This document shows positions 22,401 through 34,400 of a stretch of 64,000 nucleotides of DNA, in pieces. The notes beneath the pieces are model-generated. The model saw only the letters and a list, made by a program, of their open reading frames with translations, searched no databases and was not told where the DNA came from. The position numbers were made by a program, and so were the translations under genes. This DNA comes from Palaemon carinicauda (Eukaryota; Arthropoda; Malacostraca; Decapoda; Palaemonidae), in assembly GCF_036898095.1 (NCBI RefSeq), contig NC_090768.1, positions 53,176,702 through 53,240,701 of the forward strand. Direction: 5' to 3'. Positions within the stretch are counted from its first letter, which is position 1. Each line of letters opens with the position of its first letter.

Positions 22401-25400
22401 AGGACGTACCGGTACGTCCATGGGGGTAAAGGGATGGCTTTTGTGAAACGTACCAGTATGTCCTTTTGGGGGTAAAAGGGTTAAGAATTAGATTGAACTA
22501 TTCCCTTTTGTGTTAGATATTGCTCACTTTTGCAGACATTTTCCATGTTAAAGATATTCAGAGCGAATATGGACCAGAGCAGAGAAGCGAGTTTGATTTA
22601 AGGCCCCTGAGACCTAGAAGTAGTGGTTTAGATGCGTCGGGAAAAGTCGTGTGGGCAGCAGTGATCATGTGAGTATATTAAAAGTTTGTTTTGGCTAATA
22701 GAGGATTATTTTATGATGATTTTTATATATGAAATATCTGTTTTAATGTTGTTGATATTTTAAAGATATTTCATTTTAATTGTTCATTACTTCTTATATC
22801 ATTTATTTCCTTCCTTATTTCCTTTCCTCACTGGGCTGTTATTTCCTGTTGGAGCCCTTGGGCTTATAGCATCTTGCTTTTCCAACTTGGGTTGTAGTTT
22901 AGCTACTACTAATAATAATAATATTGAAACAGACCACAGATTGTGCCAATCAATGAGTATGTTTTAATGCCCTTCCAAGCTTCATAATGATTTTTTTTCT
23001 TCTATTTATCGTGATTTCAACTGTTCATTAAAAGGAGGATTTGTTGTTTTCTCAGTGAATATGATCCACCTTTCTTCCTTTATTTTCCTTGTTTTGTTTA
23101 GGACAAGGATAGAGGGAAATATTGTCTGGATTGTCCCATTGCCTTTGCCATTAAGAAATGGCTTTTTTTGTGATGGCAATAGCCACATTACCAAGATTTA
23201 TACATATTGAATTACTGTATTCTTCTTTTACCAAACTGTATGGGTGTTATGATATTGTGAATGAGTATAATGTGGAGAAATCATTAATGAAGTCCAAGAT
23301 TATAAGAAATGTAATTCATCGTGTCATCAGGAATTTGTTTGATTAATGCAGAGTACCTTATTAAATAGTTGAGTGGGCATTATGAAAACAAGAGATACCA
23401 GAAGGATTTATTTTGATGTTACTCTTTCATAGAACGTAATCTAGTGAGTAGGGAGTAATCTTCACATGAGGAGAGTTTGAGATAAATGTTGCTGTTCATC
23501 AAGGCTCAGAGCTTAGCCTTTTGCTGGTTATTGTAGAAATGAAGAAAGCTACAAGTTAGGGCTAAAAAGGGGAACCCCTTGGAGCTACTTTTTGCAGTGA
23601 ACCTAAAGTTGATTGCATGATTTTAGAGAAGTGGTGGAAATGTTTAAATGGAAGAAGGGTGGTTTGGAAAGTAGAAGACTGAAAATTAATGTTAATGATA
23701 GGACTGGCAAAATCTAACCGAAGCCCTTTGTGTCATTAGGCATAGGAGGAGAGGATGATGATGAGACAAAGTGAATTGTGACGAGAAGAAGCAAAGGAAA
23801 AAGTACAATCACAAGAGTAGTGGCCTTATGGCTTTTGTGGGAATGATGTGGAGGTGAACTTTGTACTGTGTATCAATTATAACAGATGGTGGTTCAAGAT
23901 GTATTACAAAATCTACCATGAAAAATGGGATAGACATTGATAGTTGAGAACTGTTATGATAGATGGGAAGGAGTTACAAGAGGTAGAGCATTTCTGTTAC
24001 CTTCGAAATAAGTTAGACTGAGAAGGGTGAGTATAGGAAATTAGTAAGAAGGATAATGGTAGCAGTATAGATGATAGAGAAAGATAGCCAAACTACTGTT
24101 GATAAAATTGTTCACTTTGTTGAGGCAGCAAACACTTGTGATGGGTGCTGAAGTACGGGGGAAAGATTGTATAATAAATAAGGAATTGGTGGAGAGATGT
24201 GGTGTCTAAAAGTTGAAAAAAGACTGAGAACACAAGACTGAAGTAGTTTGGATGTGTGGAGTGAAGCTGGACTGTATAGATGGAAGTGGTAGTCTGTTAC
24301 TTCTTGCTTGAATAGGCAGATATATTAGCTCATTCATGAGTGAACCCAACAAATTCCTCTCATTAATTTCTTCATTAGTGAATCCCACTATTCCTCCTCC
24401 TCCTTTTTGTATTTGCAATTTATCTGATGTAAAAAAAGGGCGTAAATTTTGTTGTTTCATTAGCCTTTGCACTTTTAAAAGCCCTCAGAATCTTCAGACT
24501 TTGTGGAAAGACTTTAATCCATGAAGGCTCTTTTACACTTAGAAACACACACAGTACTTGAATTAACTGATCCATTGTAATTCAACGATAATTTTAATCA
24601 ATGTATGATGATGTGATTTTTTTTTTTACAGAAATGGAGCCAACTTTATCATGAAGTTGGGTGCGTGGGCATTCACTGGATCTTATAGTTTATTTGCTGA
24701 AGCATTGCATTCATTTGCAGATGTTGCCAATCAATTAATACTAGCTTATGGAATCCATAAATCTAATCAGGTATGAAGAATAATCTCTGTTTTTTTTTTT
24801 TAAAGTTCTGGGATTTTTGGAAGGGAATGTATTTTAAGAAAACTGAGTTTTATTTATACCACTACCAGTCATTTATTGCCATGGTTATTTGACTGCCATT
24901 TTTTCATGACAAACCCATAATTTACATTACCATACATTTATGGCCTTCCACGAATCCTGATCATCATTCGTACCTTTAAAGAGGATGATCCTCAGCTGGT
25001 GGGGTATCTGTACCACACCTGCTTCAGAGAATAACACTACATTTTTGTGTACCTTGTTGTCAATAAGCTCTGGATTTTTAATTATTTTATTTCAGCTTTC
25101 TTCTATTTGAGCATATTTCTTTAATTTTGCATTCATTTACAGGCATTCCACTGTAGTCTTGTCTTTCTTTTCCCCTAAGTTTGTTAGTAACATACAGTAC
25201 AGTAACTGATTTTCGGCAGTTAATTGAAGGGATGAGTGTACCATCCTTTCACTCTACTATTAGCCATTACATTTAATTTAGTACTTTACTCAAGCTTTTT
25301 CCATTGCTACTGGGGTCATGAAATTTAGCTTTGTTTGTGATGCCTATTATTGGAACCTTAGTTTTATATACTGTACTTTATTGTAGTTCAATTATATATC

Positions 25401-28400
25401 ATTGAGACTAGAATAACAATATGAACTTTTTTGTTTTTATTGTTTTTTATAATCATACAAAATGTTAAACATCTGTTTGTTCCGTAACCGAAATACAAAC
25501 CACGCTATTTACAAAGGGTATTACTTTTAGCGTAGCTGAAATGGCGAGCCATTAGAATTTAACGAGGGTGTATTACCCCCGCGCTAGTTAGCGGGGGGGG
25601 TAGGGGAGTGGTAGCTAGCTACCCCTCCTCCCCCTCACACACAGGTGAATACTCACTTTCACTTTTGGCTCGGACTGTGACAGACGTCTCTGTCTTGGTC
25701 CTCGCTTGGCAGCCATTGTCTGTTTTGTCTTTACTTAATCGCTTACTTTTCTTTTACTCAATATATATGTAAACATGTTTTCATGTTTGTATATATATTT
25801 GAGTATAGAAATAAGTAAGTTTCCTTTTCAGATGTGTGTGTGTAGTGTACGATATCTACGTGGAGGCCTCGGCAGTTAGGCCACCACGGCCTAATTTTAT
25901 GGGTTGCGATCGAGTTTGACTTCGGTCTTTCTCTCTCTCTCTCTCTTGAGGTCGTTCACCCTTTTACTATGTTTTACTACGCCCTTGTAGCTTCCTTCCC
26001 GTGTGGGTGGGGTTGCTACGCCGTACATTTTGTCTCAATTAGTTTATGAATCTAATTGTAGTTGTTAATTTTTCAGCTTGTAGAACGATTCCTTTCGGGG
26101 TTTTCGTTTTTTTCTTTAGTGTTCATTCATTTTTAAATTACATAATTACATAGTTACATAATTATAATTGTTATAATTCTGTTTTGGTTACAGCTCTCCT
26201 TCCGCGAGTGTAAGTGGTTGTGAGGGCACGTGCCTATTGTGTAATTCTTGTTCCTTTTCCTCGGGATTCCTCTTCGGAGCCTTCCCGGGGGAATGAATGT
26301 GTACTAATATTATTTGTTTTATTTTTTTACAGTTACCGATCTAGTTCGTTTCTGTAATATAGCAACGGTGTGAGCTGTCTGGTTGAGTCCTGGGGATTCG
26401 GCTGTTGCTGCCTCCCCCTTGTATTGTCGTCAGGGGCGTGTCTCCTACTGGTAGTACTCCCGTGTCGACGGACAGCTCTCCAGTTCATTTTAGAACAGTC
26501 AGGAGGCTTGCCTCCTTGGGCGGATAACTTTCCTTCCGAGGGAAGTTTTTTTTCCTGTCCAGGCTTGAGCTTTTCCTCTTTTGGGGGGTTCTTCTCTTGC
26601 CTTTTTTTCGTGCGACTATGCTCTTGGTGCTGAGCGGTCGCACCTGCAGTTTCGCTCAAGGGGCTGGGCAACTGCAGGATCTCCTCTTCGGAGGATTGCC
26701 CCTTTTAGGTCACTGGCTGACCAGTCTCTTCCACGAAGTGTTTCTCTTTCGTTCGCGAGAGAGTACACTCATAGAGACTCCTCTTCGGAGGTTTCTTCTG
26801 TTGCTGTTGCTGTTGGCCTCCCTCGCCGTAAGGCCCTCCGTCCGCCTCGTCGTAAGGGCCTCTCATCTCCCTATAAGGGTGCTTGAGGCGCCTTTTTGAA
26901 TCTCCGTTTGCAGCCTACAACTTCTTTTTCTCGATCTTCCGTCTTGGTGCAGATGGACAGCAGTCTAATCTCGTCTTCCGACGGGCAACGGTCTTCCCGA
27001 CGGACAACGGTCTTCCCGACGGACAGCGGTCTTCCGACGGACATCAGTCTCCCGGCGGACAACGATCCCTTCGGGGCAAAGGGTTGCCCCCACGGGGGTT
27101 CTTCCCTTGCGTGTCAGGGTTTCCCTGCGCGCCCTTCTGTTCGTCAGCGCTCTCCTGTTCGTCAGCGCTTTCAAGATGATCTTCCCTGCAGTTCCTGTTA
27201 CGTGCCCTGTGCGCCCACGTTCGCCCTCGCGATCTAGAACTTAGGTTCAGGTCGGGGTCAAGGACTCTTCTTCTTTGCGCGGGCTTCCACGCGTAGCCTT
27301 CTGCTCGTCAGCGATCATCAGCTCGTCAGCGATCATCAGCTCGTCAGCGATCGTCAGCTCGTCAGCGATCATCAGCTCGTCAGCGATCATCAGCTCGCCA
27401 GCGATCTCCGGATCGCCCACGTGTGTTACAGCTGGCACGCCAACGTTCTCCAACACTTCTGAAGGAACATGGTTCGCCAGCTACTAGCTCAACTGCGGAT
27501 GCTGATCGCCATCGCGCGACCCTCAACTGCAGATGCTGATCGCCATCGCGCGACCCTCAACTGCGGATGCTGATCGCCATCGCGCGACCCTCAACTGCGG
27601 ATGCTGATCGCCATCGCGCGACCCTCAACTGCGGATGCTGATCGCCATCGCGCGACCCTCAACTGCGGATGCTGATCGCCATCGCGCGACCCTCAACTGC
27701 GGATGCTGATCGCCATCGCGCGACCCTCAACTGCGGATGCTGATCGCCATCGCGCGACCCTCAACTGCGGATGCTGATCGCCATCGCACAACCCTGAACG
27801 ATTGCCCGCTTCGCATGCTGCTCCTCATCGCACAACCCTGAACGATCGCCCTCTTGCGGATGCTGATCACCATCGCACCCTTTCACGCGATCATTCACCT
27901 GCGCATACTGCTCGCCATCGCACAACCCTGAACGATTGCCCGCTTCGCATGCTGCTCCTCATCGCACAACCCTGAACGATCGCCCTCTTGCGGATGCTGA
28001 TCACCATCGCACCCTTTCACGCGATCATTCACCTGCGCATGCTGCTCGCCATCGCACAACCCTGAACGATTGCCCGCTTCGCATGCTGCTCCTCATCGCA
28101 CAACCCTGAACGATCGCCCTCTTGCGGATGCTGATCACCATCGCACCCTTTCACGCGATCATTCACCTGCGCATGCTGCTCGCCATCGCACAACCCTGAA
28201 CGATTGCCCGCTTCGCATGCTGCTCCTCATCGCACAACCCTGAACGATCGCCCTCTTGCGGATGCTGATCACCATCGCACTCTATCACGCGATCATTCAC
28301 CTACACATGCTGCTCGCCATCGCTTACCGCCAGCGATCTTCTTCACCTACGCGGCAGCACGATCCCTCGCCGTCACGCCCATTCGCCTGCGCGCCCGCGC

Positions 28401-31400
28401 GATCGCTCGCCTGCGCGCCCGCGCGATCGCTCGCCCGCGCGATCGCTCGCCTGCGCGCCCGCGCGATCGCTCGCCTGCGCGCCCTCGCGACCGCTCGCCT
28501 GCGCGCCCTCACGACCGCTCGCCTGCGCGCCCGCGCGACCACTCGCCTGTGCGCCCGCGCGACCATTCACCTTTGCGCGACCGTTCGCCCTCGCGCGACC
28601 ATAGTTCGCGGCGAATTCCACAGCCGGTGGTAGCAGCAGGGACGCGTGCTCCTAGGCGGCACTCGGGATCACCTCCATCCAAGCACAGGTTGGTAGTGCA
28701 GGACGAAGACAGGTCAGTACAGCATTCTTCCCACCTTCTTTTCAGGCAGGAACCGTCGTGTCCTCTCCAAAGGATCGCCCGATCCCTTTCACCTTAGCGA
28801 GGATTTCGGACTCTGTGTCCTTGGAGCAGCAGACATGGTTTGATCCGCTGGCACGGGCGTTAATGAGGTTTATGAAACCAGCACTCACCGGCCAGGGTAA
28901 CAAACCAGCGGCTGTCTCTCCTACGCTGAAGAGAAAGAGAGGAGTGGACTTCGTGGTGACTTCCCCCAGGGCGAAGTTGGTTCCCAAGAGGTCGGTCTCG
29001 AGGGTCCCCTCTCCTGCACGAGTACTCTCTCCTTCTCCCGCCCTGGAAGGATTTTTGGCGGGGGGGGCTTTCCGTTGAAGATTTCTCCATCGGACAAGGG
29101 GTGACTGCTTACCTCTTCCTCTGGGAGCTTACCAGGTTCTTTCCCTCCTCGGTTACGGCCCGAGGTTTGGTTCAAGGAAGCTACAGGAAGATCAAGGGTA
29201 CTTTCCTCCTCTCGAGCTCAGGCACCTTGGCCTTTCGTCGTTAAGTATCTACTTGCGGACAAGCTCGATGTTGTACCATCTGGACGCACTGACTGAAGGC
29301 TTCCTTCGGGTGTCTCATCTGTGGAGGTCAACGACCTCAGACACCCTTCCATCCTTGAGAAGAGTTTTGTCTTTGCCCAAGGACAGAGACTTAAACATCT
29401 GCTGTGCGGAGTAAATCGACTTCCGGTTTCACTCCTCCAAGGCGCTTTCTTCCAGACTCTGCAGGGCTCCAGCTCCCTTTTCTTTCAACCACGTCGGCCT
29501 AAGTTATCGGCTACGACAACTGGGACAAGGTGTCCAATTGCAGTTTCCTCCTGTCAGGAACAGATGGCACGGGAGACTCCCCCGGGGGGGCATAGTCCTA
29601 AAAGGAGTTCACGAACTCTAGGATTGCAGGTTTTTTCGCTGGGAGGATGCTTAAGGTTACTCATCCGAATGACAGCTTCCCGATGCCCATTCCCGCACAA
29701 TCTCTGTGAGTAGCCAAGGATATCGCGCCTGCCGTCTCTGTCAGCGAATTCAGTGTCTCTGAACCTCTATGCCATAGCATCAGCAGAGTTGCCCGGTTGG
29801 GCAGAATGATCCATACCTTAGGCGAAGGTCTTCCTTAGGATCATCGACGGCTTCACCCCCGGCCCCCTCAGTCGATCCTTTCTTGTAAGGAAGGATCTGA
29901 GAGGGGACGTCCATAGTCGACCTCTCAGCCCTGATCAAGTTTGTCGAACAAACTTCGGCCAGCGTAGACCAGCAGAATCGATCAGACTGGTAACGAGGCG
30001 ACAGGACTCCTTTAACCCTGGATCGGAAGGACGGGTACTTTCAGTTTCCATTCCATCCATCTTCCAGGGTGCTCGTCGAATTCAGCCTAAACTGCAAGTA
30101 TTCCTGCTTATGATGCAGTGTGGCTATCCCGCCGTGGCATAGCAGGTTTGTTTCCCCAGAGAACTCTCCCTGCCTTCCTCTTGGCCGCTCAGGTGCAGAC
30201 TTCCGCCTCCTCTGCTGTTTGGAGGGCTGGTCAACTCCGGTAGGCTCGGGTTTCGACCTGATTCAGCGCCGGGAAAAGCTTCCGAATGCTGACCATGAGT
30301 GTGGGCTCATGGTATTTTGCTTGGAGCCTTCTCTTCCTCTGCCTCAACATCTGGAGTATCTGGCCATGATATTGAGTCAACCGCCTTACCACGTTGGAAA
30401 CCCCGCTTCTCGTCCGTCCAGCGAGGTTAAGCAACGTCGGTACTTGGATGGGTGACCACCTGGGGACGCCAGATTCTGTTACCACATCCTCCGAGCCTTC
30501 CTTTCGGTTCACCGTGGCAAGACTGAGGAGAGTCGCAGTACCTGTTCTCAGTCAAGCAGAGTTTTCAGCCCTACCTTGGAACGTTTCCTAGTTCTTCTTT
30601 CCTCATTGACCCGTTTATAGTCCGAACGGTCGCCTCAGGATAAGTTCCATGTGGGGCGATCCAAGTTCCGGTGGCTTCAGGCAATGTTTAACCGGACTCC
30701 CTGGCCCTATGGGACCAGCGGAACTATTAAACCTGCAATGGGTGTTGACCTATGGAGCCTCTTGATGGTAGTGGATATTCTCGTCCTTTCCCCACATTCT
30801 TGATGCGGTTCTCGGACTCGTCAAAGGAAAGGGGGGGGGGGGGCATGTTCCGGTCCAGGCCTATGGTCAAGACCTGAAGGATACCTCTCCATCATTCAGG
30901 CAGGCTTAAGGGCCTTAGTCTGGCCCCTCTTCAGATCCTACCGCTCCTGCCAAGTCGCCCCGTTGCGTGTCGACTTCATGCTAACCAGCAGGGGACGCAT
31001 TTTCACACCTTCACATCTTGCAGTAGAGATATCGGGATGATTGAGATTCTCTCAATTCCACCATCGGCTCTCTCATTCCAGGCAGGGGAATGTTTCTCTC
31101 AGACTATCCGAGCAGAGCCTCATAGAGAGAGTGTACCTAGGGGTCTTTGACCTTGGGTAACCAGCAAGTGCTGGTCTGGGGGACCTGATCGCGACAGCTT
31201 GGGACCTCAAGCTTCCGCTAGTTTTCCCCCCAGTCTCAGACCCCGAGACTCTGGCAAGATGCATTCCGGTGATGGTGGGACAACTTCGACGCCTGCGTCT
31301 TCCCTCCTTTTTGTCTGCGGACAATGGGTCTCAACAAAACCAGGTTGTCTGTCAACCTTTCAATGGGAGAGCTCCACTGGGACTATGTGCAGAACGGTTT

Positions 31401-34400
31401 CTGGACCCTCTGCTTCCCCTGACGGAACTCCCGGGAGAGCTTCTCCCACGGCGCAGACTACTCAAGCAACCACACTGCGACATCTCTCCCGAACCGGGGC
31501 GTCGCTTCGGCTTCATGCCTGGAGACACTACGCTTCCTCCTCTAGAAGAGACAACCCGCTACAGTCGCGGTACGGAGGTCGCGTCATCTGCGATAGTCAT
31601 CCACAGGGGTCTCCCAGGCAAAGTGAAGAGTCTAAGGTGGTTGGTGCCGTGGGAGATATACTTCTTCCCGTGAGGCCTCTTCTCCAGCAATAACGGTCTT
31701 ATTGCCTTTCGGCGGGAGGAAACTCCTTTCCGCTCTTGGCAATGAAGCCTGTCGCTCAGCCTTTCCCTGACCTTCAGGCTTAAAGGAATAACTTTTTCCT
31801 GCCCGCTGGATCTATCCTCGCTCATGCGAAGCTACGATCGTCCCTGCCCTAGTCGGAGGAAGACCTCCAACTTGGAGCATGGCTCGGACTTTTAGTCCTT
31901 TAAGAGATCTTCTCAAGACCCTTTTACGACAGGCCTCGGATTGTATTCCGCCCTGGGTCTTCTGCTCACTCTGGCCACGGCCAGTGTGTGAGCAATCTTC
32001 TTGGTCTCTTACTACTCCCCCCCTTTCTAAGGAAGAGGGGAAGGCAACATTCAGGCTCGCTCCTGAGTTGTTGGCTAGACTCAGAATCTGAGGGTCCCGA
32101 CCCTTCGGTCCGATTCATTCAAGATTTTGAGTCTCCATTCTGTGTCTGATGTCCCAAGACCTTCTCTTTCTTGCCAGTACAGGAATTGAGAGGTTAGCGC
32201 TGGGAACAGCTGCAGTTTGGCCTCAGTTGCAGCCGATTTGGGAACACAAGGAGGACATGGGGGGAGAGTCACCAGTATACCTCTTCAGCCCGGACTCAAG
32301 GACATTCATCTCGACCTGTCTTCAGACCCTCCCCCGTCACGTCGCCCTACAGCACGATGTTGGATACATCGCAACGTCCCTCGCCTTCGAGTAATACTAC
32401 TCTGTGACGCAGGTGCTACAAGCTGGAGTCTGGAAGCGTCTGATGACCTTCGCAGCCCGCTTCCTGCAGGGCGTGACCCACAGGAGTCTCGATACGTTTT
32501 CTATCGCTCTGTGGTGGCTACACAACAGCTGGTCTAACCTCAGGCTCCTTTTTGGACAGGTAGCAGAAGGTTGAGGGCATTGTTATCAGGTTTTAGTCTG
32601 CATGAACGAAAGAAGTATGTCTGGCCCTTACTTCTTTCTTCATCATCCCCTCTACGGGGAAGCAGCATCCTGGTCTCTGCATAGCTGACCTCGAACCTCT
32701 GCAGGTAAACCATGCTTCCTTGTGTTCCGAGTATTGAGTCAATACTGTCGCGTCCCCCATACCCTGACGAGGTGGTATTGGGAACGTCTTAACCCAGAGT
32801 TCCTTCTGGAACTCCAGGTCAACTGCCTAAGACGGGTCACACTTCTTCCTTCACACACAAGCTTACGTAGGCCACATGGTTCCTTGCGGTGCAAGGAACT
32901 TGTGAGGTGCAGGGACTCCTTTTCTCGAGTGCGACTCACTCGGATTCTGAGTCCCCGGGTAAAGCCAAAGCCAGTATGGCTGGGGACTTTCCACCCTTCC
33001 TAAGGGATAAGTCACCCTTTGTAAATAGCGTGGTTTGTATTTCGGTTACGGAACAAATGACAAATTCGAAGATAATTTGTATTTTTCCTAACCATACAAA
33101 CCTTAGCTATTTACACATATTTGCCCGCCAGCCCTGTCCCCCAAGACAAGTCCTACCTCTAAGTGAAAGTGAGTATTCACCTGTGTGTGAGGGGGAGGAG
33201 GGGTAGCTAGCTACCACTCCCCTACCCCCCCCGCTAACTAGCGCGGGGGTAATACACCCTCGTTAAATTCTAATGGCTCGCCATTTCAGCTACGCTAAAA
33301 GTAATACCCTTTGTAAATAGCTAAGGTTTGTATGGTTAGGAAAAATACAAATTATCTTCGAATTTGTCATTTTTTTTTTTAGTAAAACTATGTTTGCATG
33401 CTTGAGAAACTACCTGTAATTTGAGTATTATTAAAGTACATTATATTGTAGTTGACTGTATATGCAAACTTCTCCATCTTGGTTACTTTTTGTTTGCTCC
33501 TTTTTTTGACCTTTTGACTGTTTAAGAGTTGATGGTTGGGAGTTATCCTTCAAGATTTTCCATGAGCATGTCTTTTCCTATGGAAGAAATTCTAGTCTAA
33601 TCATGTCCTGCCATTCAACTCCCAATATCCCTCTAAGGGCTTTGTTCTCAAATCTACAAAATCTGTTGGATATTGTTTCATTGTTATACCACAACTCATG
33701 TATATTTAGTAACACCGACTTTACTAAACTGATGTATAGCCTTATTTCTATATTTAATTAAAGGCAATTTGATTTCCAAATTTTACTTAACCTTGCCATT
33801 GTCAGATTTGCTTTTTTTCAATCTTTCATTAAATTCCAATTCTAAAGACCCTGTATTAGAAATCATACATACATACATTAGAAATCATAGTTCCTTAATA
33901 TTTAAATGATTCTACCTCAATCCCTTCTCCTTCTAATGATATTTCATCTTCCATTGCATATTCCATTCTCATCATCTGCCTTTCTTCTATTTATCATGAG
34001 CCCAATCTCGTGTGATATTTCATGCATTCTGGTAAGCAATCATTGCAAATCCTGCGGTGTTCTGCTAATAAGGACATCATCATCATCATACTCTAGGTCA
34101 GCTAATTTCCTACTACCAATCCAGTCCAATCCTTCTCCACCATCCCCAATTGTTCACTGCATTACAAAATCCATGAGGAGGATAAAGAACATAGGTGACA
34201 ACACAATAACTAGCTTTATTTGCTTTTAGAATGTAGCTAGCAAGAATCAATTTATTACTGCATTCATGTAAGAAGAAGAATTTTCATAGATATCTTAGTG
34301 TACTTTATTGGACTTTAATTGATGCTCTTATATCCTACCTACTTATAACCCTTTTACCCCCAAAGAACGTACTGGTACGTTCACAAAAGCCATCCCTTTA

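Larger units (their letters stand above)
26300..29080 (+). pseudogene. DIRS-5 Gag-like region with Arg/Ser-rich repeats
   Basis: No zinc finger was recognised. From 26980 the frame is dominated by short tandem peptides: an 18-bp unit giving ARQRSS (27300-27405), then 34-bp and 134-bp arrays, then a 24-bp unit giving PRDRSPAR (about 28400-28580). A unique segment, MSSPKDRPIPFTLARISDSV (28758) to the stop at 29078, resembles the conserved Gag core preceding RT. Frames change several times and neither start nor end is defined. The RS/RD dipeptides recall splicing-factor RS domains in composition only. Confidence 0.55.
25476..33372 (+). mobile_element. DIRS-5: large degenerate DIRS-type element in intron 6
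   Basis: About 7.9 kb, of a different family from DIRS-1/2/3. Left ITR 25476-25680, right about 33120-33372, ICR 33014-33115. It contains an Arg/Ser-rich repetitive Gag (26300-29080), an RT relic (about 29700-30580) interrupted by a 5S rRNA pseudogene, heavily decayed RNase H-region sequence and a recombinase tail (about 32400-32540). All frames are broken. It lies in sense orientation within SLC30A9. The remnant at 2302-3775 belongs to the same family. Confidence 0.85.

Noticed and set aside
27485..28322. Regular direct repeats resembling a CRISPR array
   Set aside because: The repeats are contiguous with no unique spacers, and lie inside a eukaryotic retroelement.
28378..28590. Splicing-factor RS domain of a host gene
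   Set aside because: The RDRSPA repeats are inside the DIRS-5 borders and come from a 24-bp tandem array; no RNA-recognition domain is present.
30379..30484. Functional 5S rRNA gene
   Set aside because: A gap of about 12 nt after box A and a decayed 3' end, in the middle of a transposon frame, show it is a pseudogene.
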